Shown here one piece after another: positions 8,468-16,767 of a DNA stretch of 64,000 bases; position 1 is the stretch's first letter; each line of letters starts with the position of its first letter. The DNA is from Acidobacteriota bacterium. GTDB lineage: Bacteria; Acidobacteriota; Terriglobia; Versatilivoradales; Versatilivoraceae. The notes below the pieces were generated by a model, which saw only the letters and a list, made by a program, of their open reading frames with translations, was not told where the DNA came from and did no database searches. The stretch covers positions 20,106 to 84,105 of the forward strand of contig JAPPDF010000055.1 of assembly GCA_028875575.1 (NCBI GenBank). The letters are read 5' to 3'. Position numbers and translations under genes: made by a program.

Positions 8468-9691
8468 ATGGACTTGCTTTTCCTCCTTCTTGCCGGAGTG
8501 GTTCTCCTCAAGGGCTTGCTCGGCGCATTGCACAGCCTGAGCTACACGCGCTATCTCGACCGCCAGTTGTCACGCACACCGCCTGCCTGGATGCCTCCAG
8601 CTTCGGTGATCGTTCCCTGCAAGGGGACCGATTTCGAGTTGCAGGAGAACGTGGAGGCCATCCTGGATCAGGAGTTCGAGGACTACGAAGTCATCGTCGT
8701 GACCGCCACCGAGTCCGATCCCTCGCTGGGAGCTCTCCGCAGGGCAGCTCGGAGATTTCCGGGCCGGCGGGTCAAGTTCGTGGTGTCCGGACTCTCGAAC
8801 CAGCGCGGAGAGAAGGTGCACAATCTCCTGCGGGCCTTGGAAAGTGTGGATCCGGCCTCGCAGGTCCTGGTTTTCGCAGATTCGGACGGGCGGCCTCACC
8901 GGCATTGGCTGCGGGATCTGCTGGCACCCCTGAGAGACCCCGAAACAGGAGCCTCCACCGGCTACAGGTGGTTCTTCCCCCGCAGGGGAAATCTGGCCAG
9001 CCTTTTGCGGGCCACCTGGAACAGCTCCATAGCCACGCTCTTGGGGGAGCATCCTCACAACTTTGCCTGGGGAGGCTCGATGGCCATCCGACGGTCGACC
9101 TTTGCGGCCGTGGACGTACCGGCTTATTGGAAGCGTTCCGTCAGTGACGACTATTCCCTCACGGAGGCGGTAAATGCGGCGGGCCTGCGAGTCCACTTTC
9201 AACCTCGCTGTCTGGTGGCCTCCCATGGGGACTGCACCTGGAGAGAGCTGCTGGAATGGTCCACTCGCCAAATTATCATTACCAAGGTCTACTCGCGAGG
9301 TCGCTGGAGGCTGGCGCTGCTCTCGGAGTGGCCCTTTGTCCTGTTCTGGTGGTGGACGGTGGGTGAGCTGCTGGCGTCGGCCCTTGGGGTGGGGGGATCC
9401 ATCGAGATCGACTGGCTGCAGGGCGCCCCGTTGCTGTTCCTGTTGGTGTTGGTCTGGTTTTTCGGTGCTGTTCGCGGTCTGTTTCGCTGGAGAATGATCC
9501 GGCGGATCCGCTCCGAGCAGCAAGAAGGGCTCAAGCGAGACTTTTGGGGATACCTGCTGCTGGGGCCGCTGGCGGCGACGCTGACCGCCTGCAATCTAGC
9601 GATCTCCCTGTTTACTTCCACCATCGTCTGGCGCCGCGTACGCTACGAATTGGTGTCCAGACGCGAGGTGCGCGTGGTTCGGGACGAATGA
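8468..9691 (+). CDS. Membrane glycosyltransferase family 2 (ceramide-glucosyltransferase / HpnI-like)
   Basis: This 407-aa processive-type GT-A enzyme probably transfers a sugar from a nucleotide-sugar donor to a lipid acceptor at the inner membrane. An N-terminal helix (2-19) is followed by the GT2 domain starting ASVIVPCKG (45-53). The donor-binding DxD is DSD at 138-140 and the catalytic-base region is SDDYS at 226-230. RQIII...RGRW near residue 265 stands where the family's (Q/R)xxRW motif occurs. At least three C-terminal membrane segments follow. The arrangement resembles GT21 ceramide glucosyltransferases and hopanoid HpnI. No hopanoid gene is nearby, so the acceptor is open. Its last 49 bp overlap the convergent rlmN tail. 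Confidence 0.85.
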   Translation: MDLLFLLLAGVVLLKGLLGALHSLSYTRYLDRQLSRTPPAWMPPASVIVPCKGTDFELQENVEAILDQEFEDYEVIVVTATESDPSLGALRRAARRFPGRRVKFVVSGLSNQRGEKVHNLLRALESVDPASQVLVFADSDGRPHRHWLRDLLAPLRDPETGASTGYRWFFPRRGNLASLLRATWNSSIATLLGEHPHNFAWGGSMAIRRSTFAAVDVPAYWKRSVSDDYSLTEAVNAAGLRVHFQPRCLVASHGDCTWRELLEWSTRQIIITKVYSRGRWRLALLSEWPFVLFWWWTVGELLASALGVGGSIEIDWLQGAPLLFLLVLVWFFGAVRGLFRWRMIRRIRSEQQEGLKRDFWGYLLLGPLAATLTACNLAISLFTSTIVWRRVRYELVSRREVRVVRDE

Positions 9692-10749
9692 TCCGCCGCC
9701 AGGTGCAGTTGCCCGCAGGCGGCATAGATGTCCATTCCCCTGGGTCGCCGGACGTAAGCCGGCAGGCCCTTTCCGGTGAGGATCTCCCGAAAGCGGTTCA
9801 CCCGCCGGGGGGATGAGGGTCTCAAGCCGTTGGCATTGCCGGGGTTCAGCGGAAGGAGGTTGACCTTTGACCGGAGGTGGGCCAGCAGTTTGACCAGCCG
9901 TCGGGCATCGTCGTCGCTGTCGTTGACTCCGTCCATGAGGACGTACTCGAATGTCACCCGCTGGTTTCGTTTCAGAGGGTAATCGGCGCAGGCCTGAAGG
10001 ATGGTGTCAATGGGATACCTTCGGTTGATGGGCATCAGCCGGTCACGAACCTCATCGGTGGTGGCGGACAGCGAGACGGCCAGGTTGGGTACAACGGGTG
10101 CCCGAGCCAGTCTCCTCATCTGGGGAACCAGCCCCACCGTCGATAGGGTGATGCGGCGCGGTGAAAGAGCCAATCCTCCGGGATCGGCCAATATGATCAG
10201 GGACTTGAGGACATTATCCAGGTTGAGAAGAGGCTCGCCCATTCCCATCAGTACCAGGTTGGTGAGTGCCGGACGGCTGCCATCCCCCGCCGAGTTTATT
10301 GCCAGGTTTCTGTCAGCAAGCACGTAGAGGACCTGACCCAGGATCTCTGCCGGGTTGAGGTTGCGCCTGAACCCCAGCATGGCCGTCAGACAGAAGCGGC
10401 AATCCAGTGGGCAGCCCGCCTGAGTCGATATGCACAGGGTAGTGCGCTTCCGCTCCGGGATCAGAACGCACTCGATCTTCGCCTTGTCCGTCAGCTCAAG
10501 CAGGTATTTATCGGTGCCGTCGCCGGCTCGCTGACGCTTTTTGAGCCGGGGCAGGGTAATGGTGCAGCTTGCAAGCTTCCGCCGCAGGGACTTGGAGAGT
10601 TCGGTCATCGATCGCGTATCCAGTTGCCTTCGGCGGTATAGGGCTCCGTAAAGCTGGCGTCCGTGATAGGGCTTCTCACCCCAATCGACCATCAGGGCGC
10701 CCAGTTCGTCGGCAGTCAGCCCCAAAAGCTCGCCCCTGGAAGCAGCCAT
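9643..10749 (-). CDS. rlmN: Dual-specificity 23S rRNA/tRNA adenine C2-methyltransferase RlmN (radical SAM)
   Basis: It methylates C2 of A2503 in 23S rRNA (and A37 of some tRNAs) by radical SAM chemistry. The length of 368 aa is normal. The cluster-binding CxxxCxxC is at C113, C117 and C120; the conserved Cys106 lies before it (LCISTQAGC), and the methyl-carrying Cys is C345 in AACGQL. MGMGEPLLN and LSLSATTDEVRDRLMPINRRYP are strong family motifs. A good Shine-Dalgarno (AGGAG) precedes the ATG. After Cys345 a basic tail of about 23 residues reads over the end of the convergent glycosyltransferase gene, 49 bp tail-to-tail. Confidence 0.97.
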   Translation of the reverse strand: MAASRGELLGLTADELGALMVDWGEKPYHGRQLYGALYRRRQLDTRSMTELSKSLRRKLASCTITLPRLKKRQRAGDGTDKYLLELTDKAKIECVLIPERKRTTLCISTQAGCPLDCRFCLTAMLGFRRNLNPAEILGQVLYVLADRNLAINSAGDGSRPALTNLVLMGMGEPLLNLDNVLKSLIILADPGGLALSPRRITLSTVGLVPQMRRLARAPVVPNLAVSLSATTDEVRDRLMPINRRYPIDTILQACADYPLKRNQRVTFEYVLMDGVNDSDDDARRLVKLLAHLRSKVNLLPLNPGNANGLRPSSPRRVNRFREILTGKGLPAYVRRPRGMDIYAACGQLHLAADHSSRTTRTSRLDTNS

Positions 10750-10849
10750 TGCGGGAAGTCTCCTGTTTTCAACCGGTTCAAGCTGGAATGGAGATCATAG
10801 CAGACGGGTTGAAGATCGCGCAATCGGCTCTGGAGTCGGGGCTCGGCTA

Positions 10850-10879
10850 TTGGTTGCCGGCGGCGTTCGGTGCTATATT
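10850..10879 (+). promoter_or_regulatory. Candidate sigma-70 promoter for the AAA ATPase gene
   Basis: A -35 of TTGGTT (10850-10855) and a -10 of TATATT (10874-10879) are separated by 18 bp. The predicted leader (about 100 nt) contains a perfect hairpin at 10907-10921 (GGGCGC / GCGCCC, loop GAA) before a strong ribosome site. The match is moderate and no other candidate was found in the 238-bp gap. Confidence 0.4.
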
Positions 10880-10987
10880 TTCGGCTTGACTCGACTACCC
10901 GGTCCAGGGCGCGAAGCGCCCGGGGTTCTTGGCGCGGAAGGGGGAGCCAACCCGCCCTCATTCAGCGCCTGTTGCGTCGGAGGTGAG

Positions 10988-12139
10988 ATGGGCGGAGACC
11001 TGCGTTTGCGGCGTCTGCGACTACGGAATTGGCGAAACTTCACCAGCATCGAAGTTGCCATCCCGGACCGTCTGTATCTCATCGGCCCCAATGCGTCGGG
11101 GAAATCCAACTTTCTGGATGTCTTCCGCTTCCTGCGGGACCTGGCTGCGCCGGGGGGCGGATTTCAGCAGGCCGTGTCTCGACGAGGCGGGGTGAGCACC
11201 ATCCGCTGCCTGGCGGCCCGCAGGCAGTCCGTGGTCGAGATCGGCGTTGAATTGACCGAGGGGAAGGCAGGGATTCAGTGGAACTACGAGTTGGGTCTTC
11301 ACCAGGATCAGCAAAGACGGCCGGTGGTTTGCATGGAACGGGTCTTGCGCGATTGCGTGGAACTGATCAAGCGTCCCGATGAACAGGATTATGCCGATCC
11401 CGAGCGTCTCACCCAAACCAGCCTGGAGCAGGTGAACGCCAACCGGACCTTTCGAGAGTTGTCCGCCTTCTTTGCTTCCATTCGCTACCTGCACATCGTG
11501 CCCCAACTGATTCGCGACCCTGACCGTACGGGGGGAGGCTTGAACGACCCATTCGGCGGAGACTTCCTGGAGCAGGTCGCCGGCGTCCAGGAGCGCACCC
11601 GCAATGCTCGGCTCCGACGGATCGGGAAGGCTCTTCAGATGGCGGTACCCCAACTGGAGGCCATCGACCTGTGGCGCGATTCCCGGGGGACACCCCATCT
11701 TCGCGGCAAATACCGTCACTGGCGCCCCCAGGGCGCCTGGCAGACGGAGGAACAGTTCTCCGACGGCACTTTGAGGCTTATCGGCCTTTTCTGGTCAGCC
11801 ATGGAGAAGGAGGGGCCGTTATTGCTCGAGGAGCCGGAACTTTCACTCCATCCCGGCATGGTCCGGGCACTGCCGAAGATGCTGGCCCGGGTCCAGCGCC
11901 GCACCGGGAGGCAGACCCTGCTGAGCACCCACTCTCCGGAACTGTTGCGAGACAAGAGAATTGGACTGCAGCAGACTCTGGTCATCATCCCGGGAATGGA
12001 GGGGGCTCAGGCGATTCCCCTGGAATCGAACGGGAAAGCACGCCAACTGCTGGAGAGCGGCTTTTCCCTTGCCGAAGACCTGACCTCCGGGGTTGGTCCG
12101 GAACAGGCTGGCCAACGTCCCCTGTTCGGGGAGGAGTGA
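10988..12139 (+). CDS. AAA_21-type (ABC-like) ATPase, function unknown
   Basis: This 383-aa soluble ATPase of the RecF/OLD-like AAA_15/AAA_21 group has Walker A GPNASGKS at 33-40 and an ABC-type signature FSDGTLRLIGL. Walker B LLLEEPELSLHPG and STHSPELL follow. The start ATG at 10988 is set by the strong Shine-Dalgarno GGAGGTGAG directly upstream; the open frame reaches 46 codons further back without a site. No TOPRIM or nuclease domain is fused and no partner gene is adjacent, so it is not a recognisable two-component defence module such as Gabija or Septu. It could be a single-gene defence ATPase or a housekeeping SMC-like protein. Function is not assigned. Confidence 0.8.
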   Translation: MGGDLRLRRLRLRNWRNFTSIEVAIPDRLYLIGPNASGKSNFLDVFRFLRDLAAPGGGFQQAVSRRGGVSTIRCLAARRQSVVEIGVELTEGKAGIQWNYELGLHQDQQRRPVVCMERVLRDCVELIKRPDEQDYADPERLTQTSLEQVNANRTFRELSAFFASIRYLHIVPQLIRDPDRTGGGLNDPFGGDFLEQVAGVQERTRNARLRRIGKALQMAVPQLEAIDLWRDSRGTPHLRGKYRHWRPQGAWQTEEQFSDGTLRLIGLFWSAMEKEGPLLLEEPELSLHPGMVRALPKMLARVQRRTGRQTLLSTHSPELLRDKRIGLQQTLVIIPGMEGAQAIPLESNGKARQLLESGFSLAEDLTSGVGPEQAGQRPLFGEE

Positions 12140-12284
12140 ATTCACCCCGTTGAAAACCCGCTGGGGTTGTGTTAGCTTCATACCTTAAGTGATCACCTAC
12201 GCGGCTCGACCCATTTTCCCACTGCCGCAGCTGCATTCGAGTCTTCCGGAACAATCCAGTTCGCACCCCTGGGACACGGACTCC

Positions 12285-13553
12285 ATGGAGAATGTCAATA
12301 AGGACGTGTTGGACAATGGGCTCACGGTTCTCACCGAGCGCATGCCTCATGTCCGTTCCGTTTCCCTGGGTGTCTGGGTAAAGAACGGCTCTCGCAGCGA
12401 AACCCCTGAACTGAACGGCGTAGCCCATTTCGTGGAGCACCTGTTGTTCAAGGGCACCCGGCGGCGCACGGCCGAACAGATCGCCAAGGAGGTGGACTCG
12501 ATCGGTGGCCACCTGGATGCCTTCACGGGAAAGGAAACCGCCTGTTACAGCGCCAAGGTTCTGGATGACCATCTTCCCCTGGCATTCGACATCCTTTCGG
12601 ATCTCGTCCTCGACCCGCAGTTCGATCCCGATGAGATGGAGCGGGAACGCCGCGTGGTTCTGGAGGAGATCAAGATGGAGGAAGACAGTCCGGATGATCT
12701 GGTTTGCGAGATATTCACCCAGAACTTCTGGAGGGACCAACCGCTGGGGCGACCGATCCTGGGAACCAGCCGGACAGTCAGCGGCCTGGACCGGGACCGG
12801 GTAGCTGGTTTTTTCCGGGAGCATTACACCCCGGATCAACTGGTGGTCTCGGCCGCTGGCCACCTGGACCACCGCAACATCCTGGACCTGGCCCTGCAGC
12901 ATTTCGGCCACCTGGAAGGCCGATCGAACGGGCGAGCCCTGGCTCCGGCCAAGCCCTGCAATCCCATCTCATTGCGCACCAAGAAAGAGCTGGAACAGGC
13001 CCACATCTGCATGGGCGTGCCCGGTTGCGCCCTCACCGACCAGGACCGATTCGCGTTCTACCTGTTGAGCACCATCCTGGGAGCCGGAATGAGTTCCCGT
13101 CTCTTTCAGAACATCAGGGAGAAACAGGGTCTGGCCTATGCCGTCTACTCGGGATTGAGTTCATTTCGGGACACCGGCTGTCTGTCGGTCTTCGCGGGAA
13201 CCTCTCTCGAAAACACCGGCAGGGTGGTCAGTTCGATCGTGCGGGAGTTCCGTGACCTCAAGGAGCATCGAGTCAAGGACGAAGAACTCCGGCGCGCCAA
13301 GGATCACTTGAAGGGGAGCCTGCTGCTGAGCCTGGAATCCAGTTCCAGCCGCATGTCCAACCTGGCGCGCCAGGAACTCTATTTCGGGGACTACACACCT
13401 CCGCAGGAGACGATTCTGGAAATCGATCGAGTGTCCGCGGATGAAGTTCAGGGGTTGGCTGGTTCGGTTTTTGACACTCGGCAGGTGGCACTTACCGTGC
13501 TGGGCAACCTGGAGGGGGTCCGATTGAGCCGTGCCGACCTGGATTGTGGATGA
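12285..13553 (+). CDS. M16 family zinc peptidase (mitochondrial-processing-peptidase-like)
   Basis: This zinc metallopeptidase has 422 aa. The inverted zinc motif HFVEH (48-52) with the distal Glu ligand in the EEIKMEED region is complete, so this is the active subunit rather than the inactive partner seen in some pairs. GLSSF and the C-terminal half (about 230-420) form the second M16 domain. There is no signal peptide from ATG 12285. A start 32 codons upstream is open, but its residues do not resemble a leader. The family (YmxG/PqqL/MPP-beta) degrades or processes peptides. It lies immediately before the MBL gene and the purine run on the same strand. Confidence 0.93.
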   Translation: MENVNKDVLDNGLTVLTERMPHVRSVSLGVWVKNGSRSETPELNGVAHFVEHLLFKGTRRRTAEQIAKEVDSIGGHLDAFTGKETACYSAKVLDDHLPLAFDILSDLVLDPQFDPDEMERERRVVLEEIKMEEDSPDDLVCEIFTQNFWRDQPLGRPILGTSRTVSGLDRDRVAGFFREHYTPDQLVVSAAGHLDHRNILDLALQHFGHLEGRSNGRALAPAKPCNPISLRTKKELEQAHICMGVPGCALTDQDRFAFYLLSTILGAGMSSRLFQNIREKQGLAYAVYSGLSSFRDTGCLSVFAGTSLENTGRVVSSIVREFRDLKEHRVKDEELRRAKDHLKGSLLLSLESSSSRMSNLARQELYFGDYTPPQETILEIDRVSADEVQGLAGSVFDTRQVALTVLGNLEGVRLSRADLDCG

Positions 13554-13622
13554 GCGGGCGGCCGAGGCAAGGTCAGGAAGACCAGGGATCCTTCAGCCAC
13601 GCGGTTCATTGAATTTCCACTG

Positions 13623-14420
13623 GTGAAGCCGGGCGGGGCAACGGTGGCGGTTACGGTTTCAGTTCTGGGCAGCGGGAGTTCCGGCAACTGTACCTTCATT
13701 GCCACCGGAAGAGTCAAGCTGCTTCTGGATGCGGGCTTCAGTCGGGCTCAGACGGCCAGAAGACTTCTGGCCATCGGAGAAACGCTGGAAGACATCGATG
13801 CCCTGGTCATTTCCCACGAGCACAGTGACCACGTCAAGGGCTTGGCGGGGCTCCTGAAGACCTGTGATATTCTCACCTTCGTTGGAGATGCGACCTACGA
13901 GGCGCTCTCACTAAAGCCGGTGCTGAAAAGGAGGGAACGCCTCCGCGCGGGAGAGTCGTTTCAAGTTGGCGACTTGAAGATATCCCCGTTTTCCGTTCCC
14001 CACGATGCCGCCGATCCCCTGGCATTCAACCTGGAAGCCGAGGGAGTCAAGATCTCTCATGTGATGGATCTGGGTGTCCTCACCGAATTGGTGCGGCGCC
14101 GAATGTCCGGGAGCGACCTGCTGGTCCTGGAGTCGAACCATGACCTGGAAATGTTGCGTCTCAGCCCCTATCCCTGGGCGGTGAAGCAGCGAATCATGAG
14201 CCGCCATGGCCATCTTTCCAACGAAAGCGTCGGGAAATTCTTCGAGGAAGACTTTGACGGAAAGGCCGCCTATATCCTGCTGGCTCACCTGAGTGAGAAC
14301 AACAACCATCCCGATATCGCACGCATGGTCGCCGGTAAAGCCTTGGGGAAAAAGGGCTTTGACCTCGAAAACCTGCTCTTGGCTTCCCGGTCGGGTCCGA
14401 GCAGGGTCATTCGCTTGTAG
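13623..14420 (+). CDS. MBL-fold metallo-hydrolase, YycJ/WalJ type
   Basis: This 265-aa metallo-beta-lactamase fold protein opens with LGSGSSGNCTFI, the start typical of the YycJ/WalJ exonuclease-like family. The metal site is complete: SHEHSDH with H65, H67, D69 and H70, further His in FSVPHDAADP and a C-terminal LAHLSENN. The called start is GTG 13623; GTG 13644 (MAVTVSVLGSGSS) would match relatives better. In Firmicutes the homologue has 5'-3' DNA exonuclease activity linked to mismatch repair, and that function is inferred only by family. It is followed by purB after 29 bp. Confidence 0.88.
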   Translation: MKPGGATVAVTVSVLGSGSSGNCTFIATGRVKLLLDAGFSRAQTARRLLAIGETLEDIDALVISHEHSDHVKGLAGLLKTCDILTFVGDATYEALSLKPVLKRRERLRAGESFQVGDLKISPFSVPHDAADPLAFNLEAEGVKISHVMDLGVLTELVRRRMSGSDLLVLESNHDLEMLRLSPYPWAVKQRIMSRHGHLSNESVGKFFEEDFDGKAAYILLAHLSENNNHPDIARMVAGKALGKKGFDLENLLLASRSGPSRVIRL

Positions 14421-14449
14421 CCCGCATTTTTTCAAGAGGATTTTTCACT

Positions 14450-15745
14450 GTGATTGAACGTTATACCCGTCCCCGCATGGGGCAGATCTGGTCTCCGGAA
14501 AACAAGTTTCGAAAGTGGTTGGAAGTGGAGCTGGCCTGCGTGGATGTCCTGGCCGAGCGGGGCGTCATCCCCCGGGATGCGGCTCGGGTCATTCGGGCGA
14601 AAGCCGACTTCGACGTGGCACGGATCGACGAGATCGAGCGCGAGGTCAAGCACGATGTGGTCGCCTTCACCACCTCGGTGGCCGAGCATGTGGGGCCGGA
14701 GTCCCGCTACGTACACTACGGTCTGACCTCCTCCGACGTGGTGGATACGGCCCTGGCTCTGCAGCTCAAGGAAGCGTCGGAGATTCTCACCGAAGGGCTG
14801 GACCGGTTCGTGAAGGTGCTGGAGAAGCGCGCCCATGAGTTCAAGAGAACGGTCATGGTGGGGCGGACTCATGGGATTCATGCCGAACCCACCACGCTGG
14901 GCCTCAAGCTGGCCGTGTGGTACGAAGAAGCTCGCCGCAACCAGAGGCGGCTGCGGGACGCGTCCGAATGCGTTCGAGTGGGCAAGCTGTCGGGGGCCGT
15001 CGGGACCTTTGCCCACCTCGATCCCACCGTGGAGGAATCCGTATGCCGCATCCTGGGACTGCAGCCCGACCCGGTTTCGACCCAGATCGTGCAACGTGAC
15101 CGCCATGCCGAATTCCTGTCCGCGCTGGCCCTGATCGCCGCCAGCCTGGAGAAGATCGCCACCGAGGTCCGGGGGCTGCAGCGCACCGAGGTCCGGGAGG
15201 TGGAAGAGTACTTTTCGGCCGGGCAGAAGGGCTCTTCGGCAATGCCGCACAAGAGGAATCCCGTTACCTGCGAACAGATCTCCGGCCTGGCCCGGGTGGT
15301 GCGCTCCAACCTGCTGGCCGGCCTGGAAAACATCACGCTGTGGCACGAGCGGGATATTTCCCACTCTTCAGTGGAGCGCGTGATTCTGCCGGATTCAACC
15401 ATTCTGGTCGACTACCTGTTGGCCAAGTCCACGCGACTGCTGGAAAGGCTGCTGGTCTACCCGGAGCGGATGGTGGAGAACCTGAATTTGATGAAGGGTC
15501 TGGTCTTTTCCGGACAGATTCTCCTCGACCTGACTCGAAAAGGGGTCAGCCGGGAGAAGGCCTATCGGTGGGTGCAGCGAAACGCCATGCGCGTGTGGTC
15601 GGAGGGGACGGAATTCAAGAGCCTGGTGCTTCAGGACGAAGAGATAGGCCAACATCTGTCCCGTTCCGAGATCGAAACCAGCTTCGATCTGGACCACCAC
15701 TTGCGCCATGTGGACACCGTTTTCGAGCGTGTTTTCGGTGGGTGA
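14450..15745 (+). CDS. purB: Adenylosuccinate lyase
   Basis: It catalyses two fumarate eliminations in purine synthesis (SAICAR to AICAR, and adenylosuccinate to AMP). The length of 431 aa suits the Bacillus/Thermotoga type. The superfamily signature GSSAMPHKRNP is intact and carries the flexible catalytic loop. HYGLTSSDVVDTA and VGRTHGIHAEPTTLG supply the substrate-binding residues (including the general-acid His of THG). The start is GTG 14450 behind GAGGA. It is the first gene of the purine run; purS begins three bases after its stop. Confidence 0.97.
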   Translation: MIERYTRPRMGQIWSPENKFRKWLEVELACVDVLAERGVIPRDAARVIRAKADFDVARIDEIEREVKHDVVAFTTSVAEHVGPESRYVHYGLTSSDVVDTALALQLKEASEILTEGLDRFVKVLEKRAHEFKRTVMVGRTHGIHAEPTTLGLKLAVWYEEARRNQRRLRDASECVRVGKLSGAVGTFAHLDPTVEESVCRILGLQPDPVSTQIVQRDRHAEFLSALALIAASLEKIATEVRGLQRTEVREVEEYFSAGQKGSSAMPHKRNPVTCEQISGLARVVRSNLLAGLENITLWHERDISHSSVERVILPDSTILVDYLLAKSTRLLERLLVYPERMVENLNLMKGLVFSGQILLDLTRKGVSREKAYRWVQRNAMRVWSEGTEFKSLVLQDEEIGQHLSRSEIETSFDLDHHLRHVDTVFERVFGG

Positions 15746-15748
15746 GAT

Positions 15749-15991
15749 ATGCGGGCTAGAGTTTACGTCAGCCTCAAAAAAAGCGTTCTGGATCCCCAGG
15801 GCAAGACCATTCATCACAGTCTGCAGAACATCGGCTTTCGAAAGATTACCGAGGTGCGCCAGGGAAAGTTTTTCGAAATCGACTTCGCCTCCGAGTTGAC
15901 TCGGGAAGAAGTTCAAGCCGAGGTCGAAAAGATAGCCAGGGACGTGTTGACCAACCCGGTGATCGAGGAATTCAGTTACCGGATCGAGTAG
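15749..15991 (+). CDS. purS: Phosphoribosylformylglycinamidine synthase, PurS subunit
   Basis: This small (80 aa) bridging subunit of the three-part FGAM synthase helps transfer ammonia from PurQ to Pur[18 protein letters not shown] and the central GF...I.EVR.GK.FEI strand are typical of PurS, as is the ending NPVIEEFSY. It starts three bases after purB. A separate PurS fits the small PurL below; organisms with the long single-chain PurL lack it. Confidence 0.96.
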   Translation: MRARVYVSLKKSVLDPQGKTIHHSLQNIGFRKITEVRQGKFFEIDFASELTREEVQAEVEKIARDVLTNPVIEEFSYRIE

Positions 15992-16070
15992 TTGCGTCCT
16001 GGATGGGGGAATGTGCCGTGGGCAAGGGAAGGCTTCTGCCTTCCGACCGATTTCCAGGAGACGGTTGAAG

Positions 16071-16766
16071 ATGAAATTCGGCGTGCTGATGTTTCCGGGC
16101 AGCAATTGCGAGCACGATGCCTATCATGCCGTTCGCAAGGTGATGCGACAGCCGGCGGAGTTTATTTGGCACCAGTCGACCGATCTCAAGGATTGCCAGG
16201 CCATCATCGTCCCAGGAGGATTCTCCTACGGGGATTATCTGCGCACCGGGGCCATCGCCCGGTTCTCTCCGGTGATGGGAGTGGTGCGGCGTTTCGCTGA
16301 TCGGGGCGGACTGGTCCTGGGCATCTGCAACGGCTTCCAGATACTGCTGGAATCGGGGCTGCTGCCGGGAGCCATGCTGAGGAACCGCGGGTTGAAGTAT
16401 GTGTGCCGGCAGGTCTCGATTCGGGTGGAGAACGCCCGGATTCCCTTTACCGGTCTGGCCAGGGAAGGCGACGTCTGGAACATTCCCATCGGACACATGG
16501 AGGGCAACTACACCCTTGACCCTGACGCGTTCCGGAAGCTGGAGCGCAACCGGCAGGTGGTGTTCCGCTACTGTACGCCGGACGGTGAAATTACCGCCGA
16601 CTCCAACCCCAATGGCTCGGTCGCCAATGTGGCCGGGATCTGCAATCCCCATGGCAACGTCTTGGGAATGATGCCCCACCCGGAAAGAGCCAGCGAGCCC
16701 CTGCTGGGCAGCGAGCACGGGGTGCGCCTTTTTCAGTCGATGATCCAGTCCCGATCCCAGGCCTGA
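16071..16766 (+). CDS. purQ: Phosphoribosylformylglycinamidine synthase, PurQ glutaminase subunit
   Basis: This class I glutamine amidotransferase (231 aa) supplies ammonia for FGAM formation. The nucleophile is Cys86 in GICNGFQ, and the His/Glu pair is H203/E205 in [16 protein letters not shown] at the start and [11 protein letters not shown] are PurQ signatures. ATG 16071 is chosen because it starts the conserved [10 protein letters not shown]; an upstream GTG-initiated frame adds 20 unrelated residues. One base separates its stop from the purL ATG, consistent with equal subunit output. Confidence 0.97.
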   Translation: MKFGVLMFPGSNCEHDAYHAVRKVMRQPAEFIWHQSTDLKDCQAIIVPGGFSYGDYLRTGAIARFSPVMGVVRRFADRGGLVLGICNGFQILLESGLLPGAMLRNRGLKYVCRQVSIRVENARIPFTGLAREGDVWNIPIGHMEGNYTLDPDAFRKLERNRQVVFRYCTPDGEITADSNPNGSVANVAGICNPHGNVLGMMPHPERASEPLLGSEHGVRLFQSMIQSRSQA

Positions 16767-16767
16767 A

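Noticed and set aside
10988..12139. AAA ATPase as part of a two-gene defence system
   Set aside because: The neighbouring genes (rlmN, M16 peptidase) are housekeeping and no nuclease, helicase or reverse transcriptase partner is adjacent.
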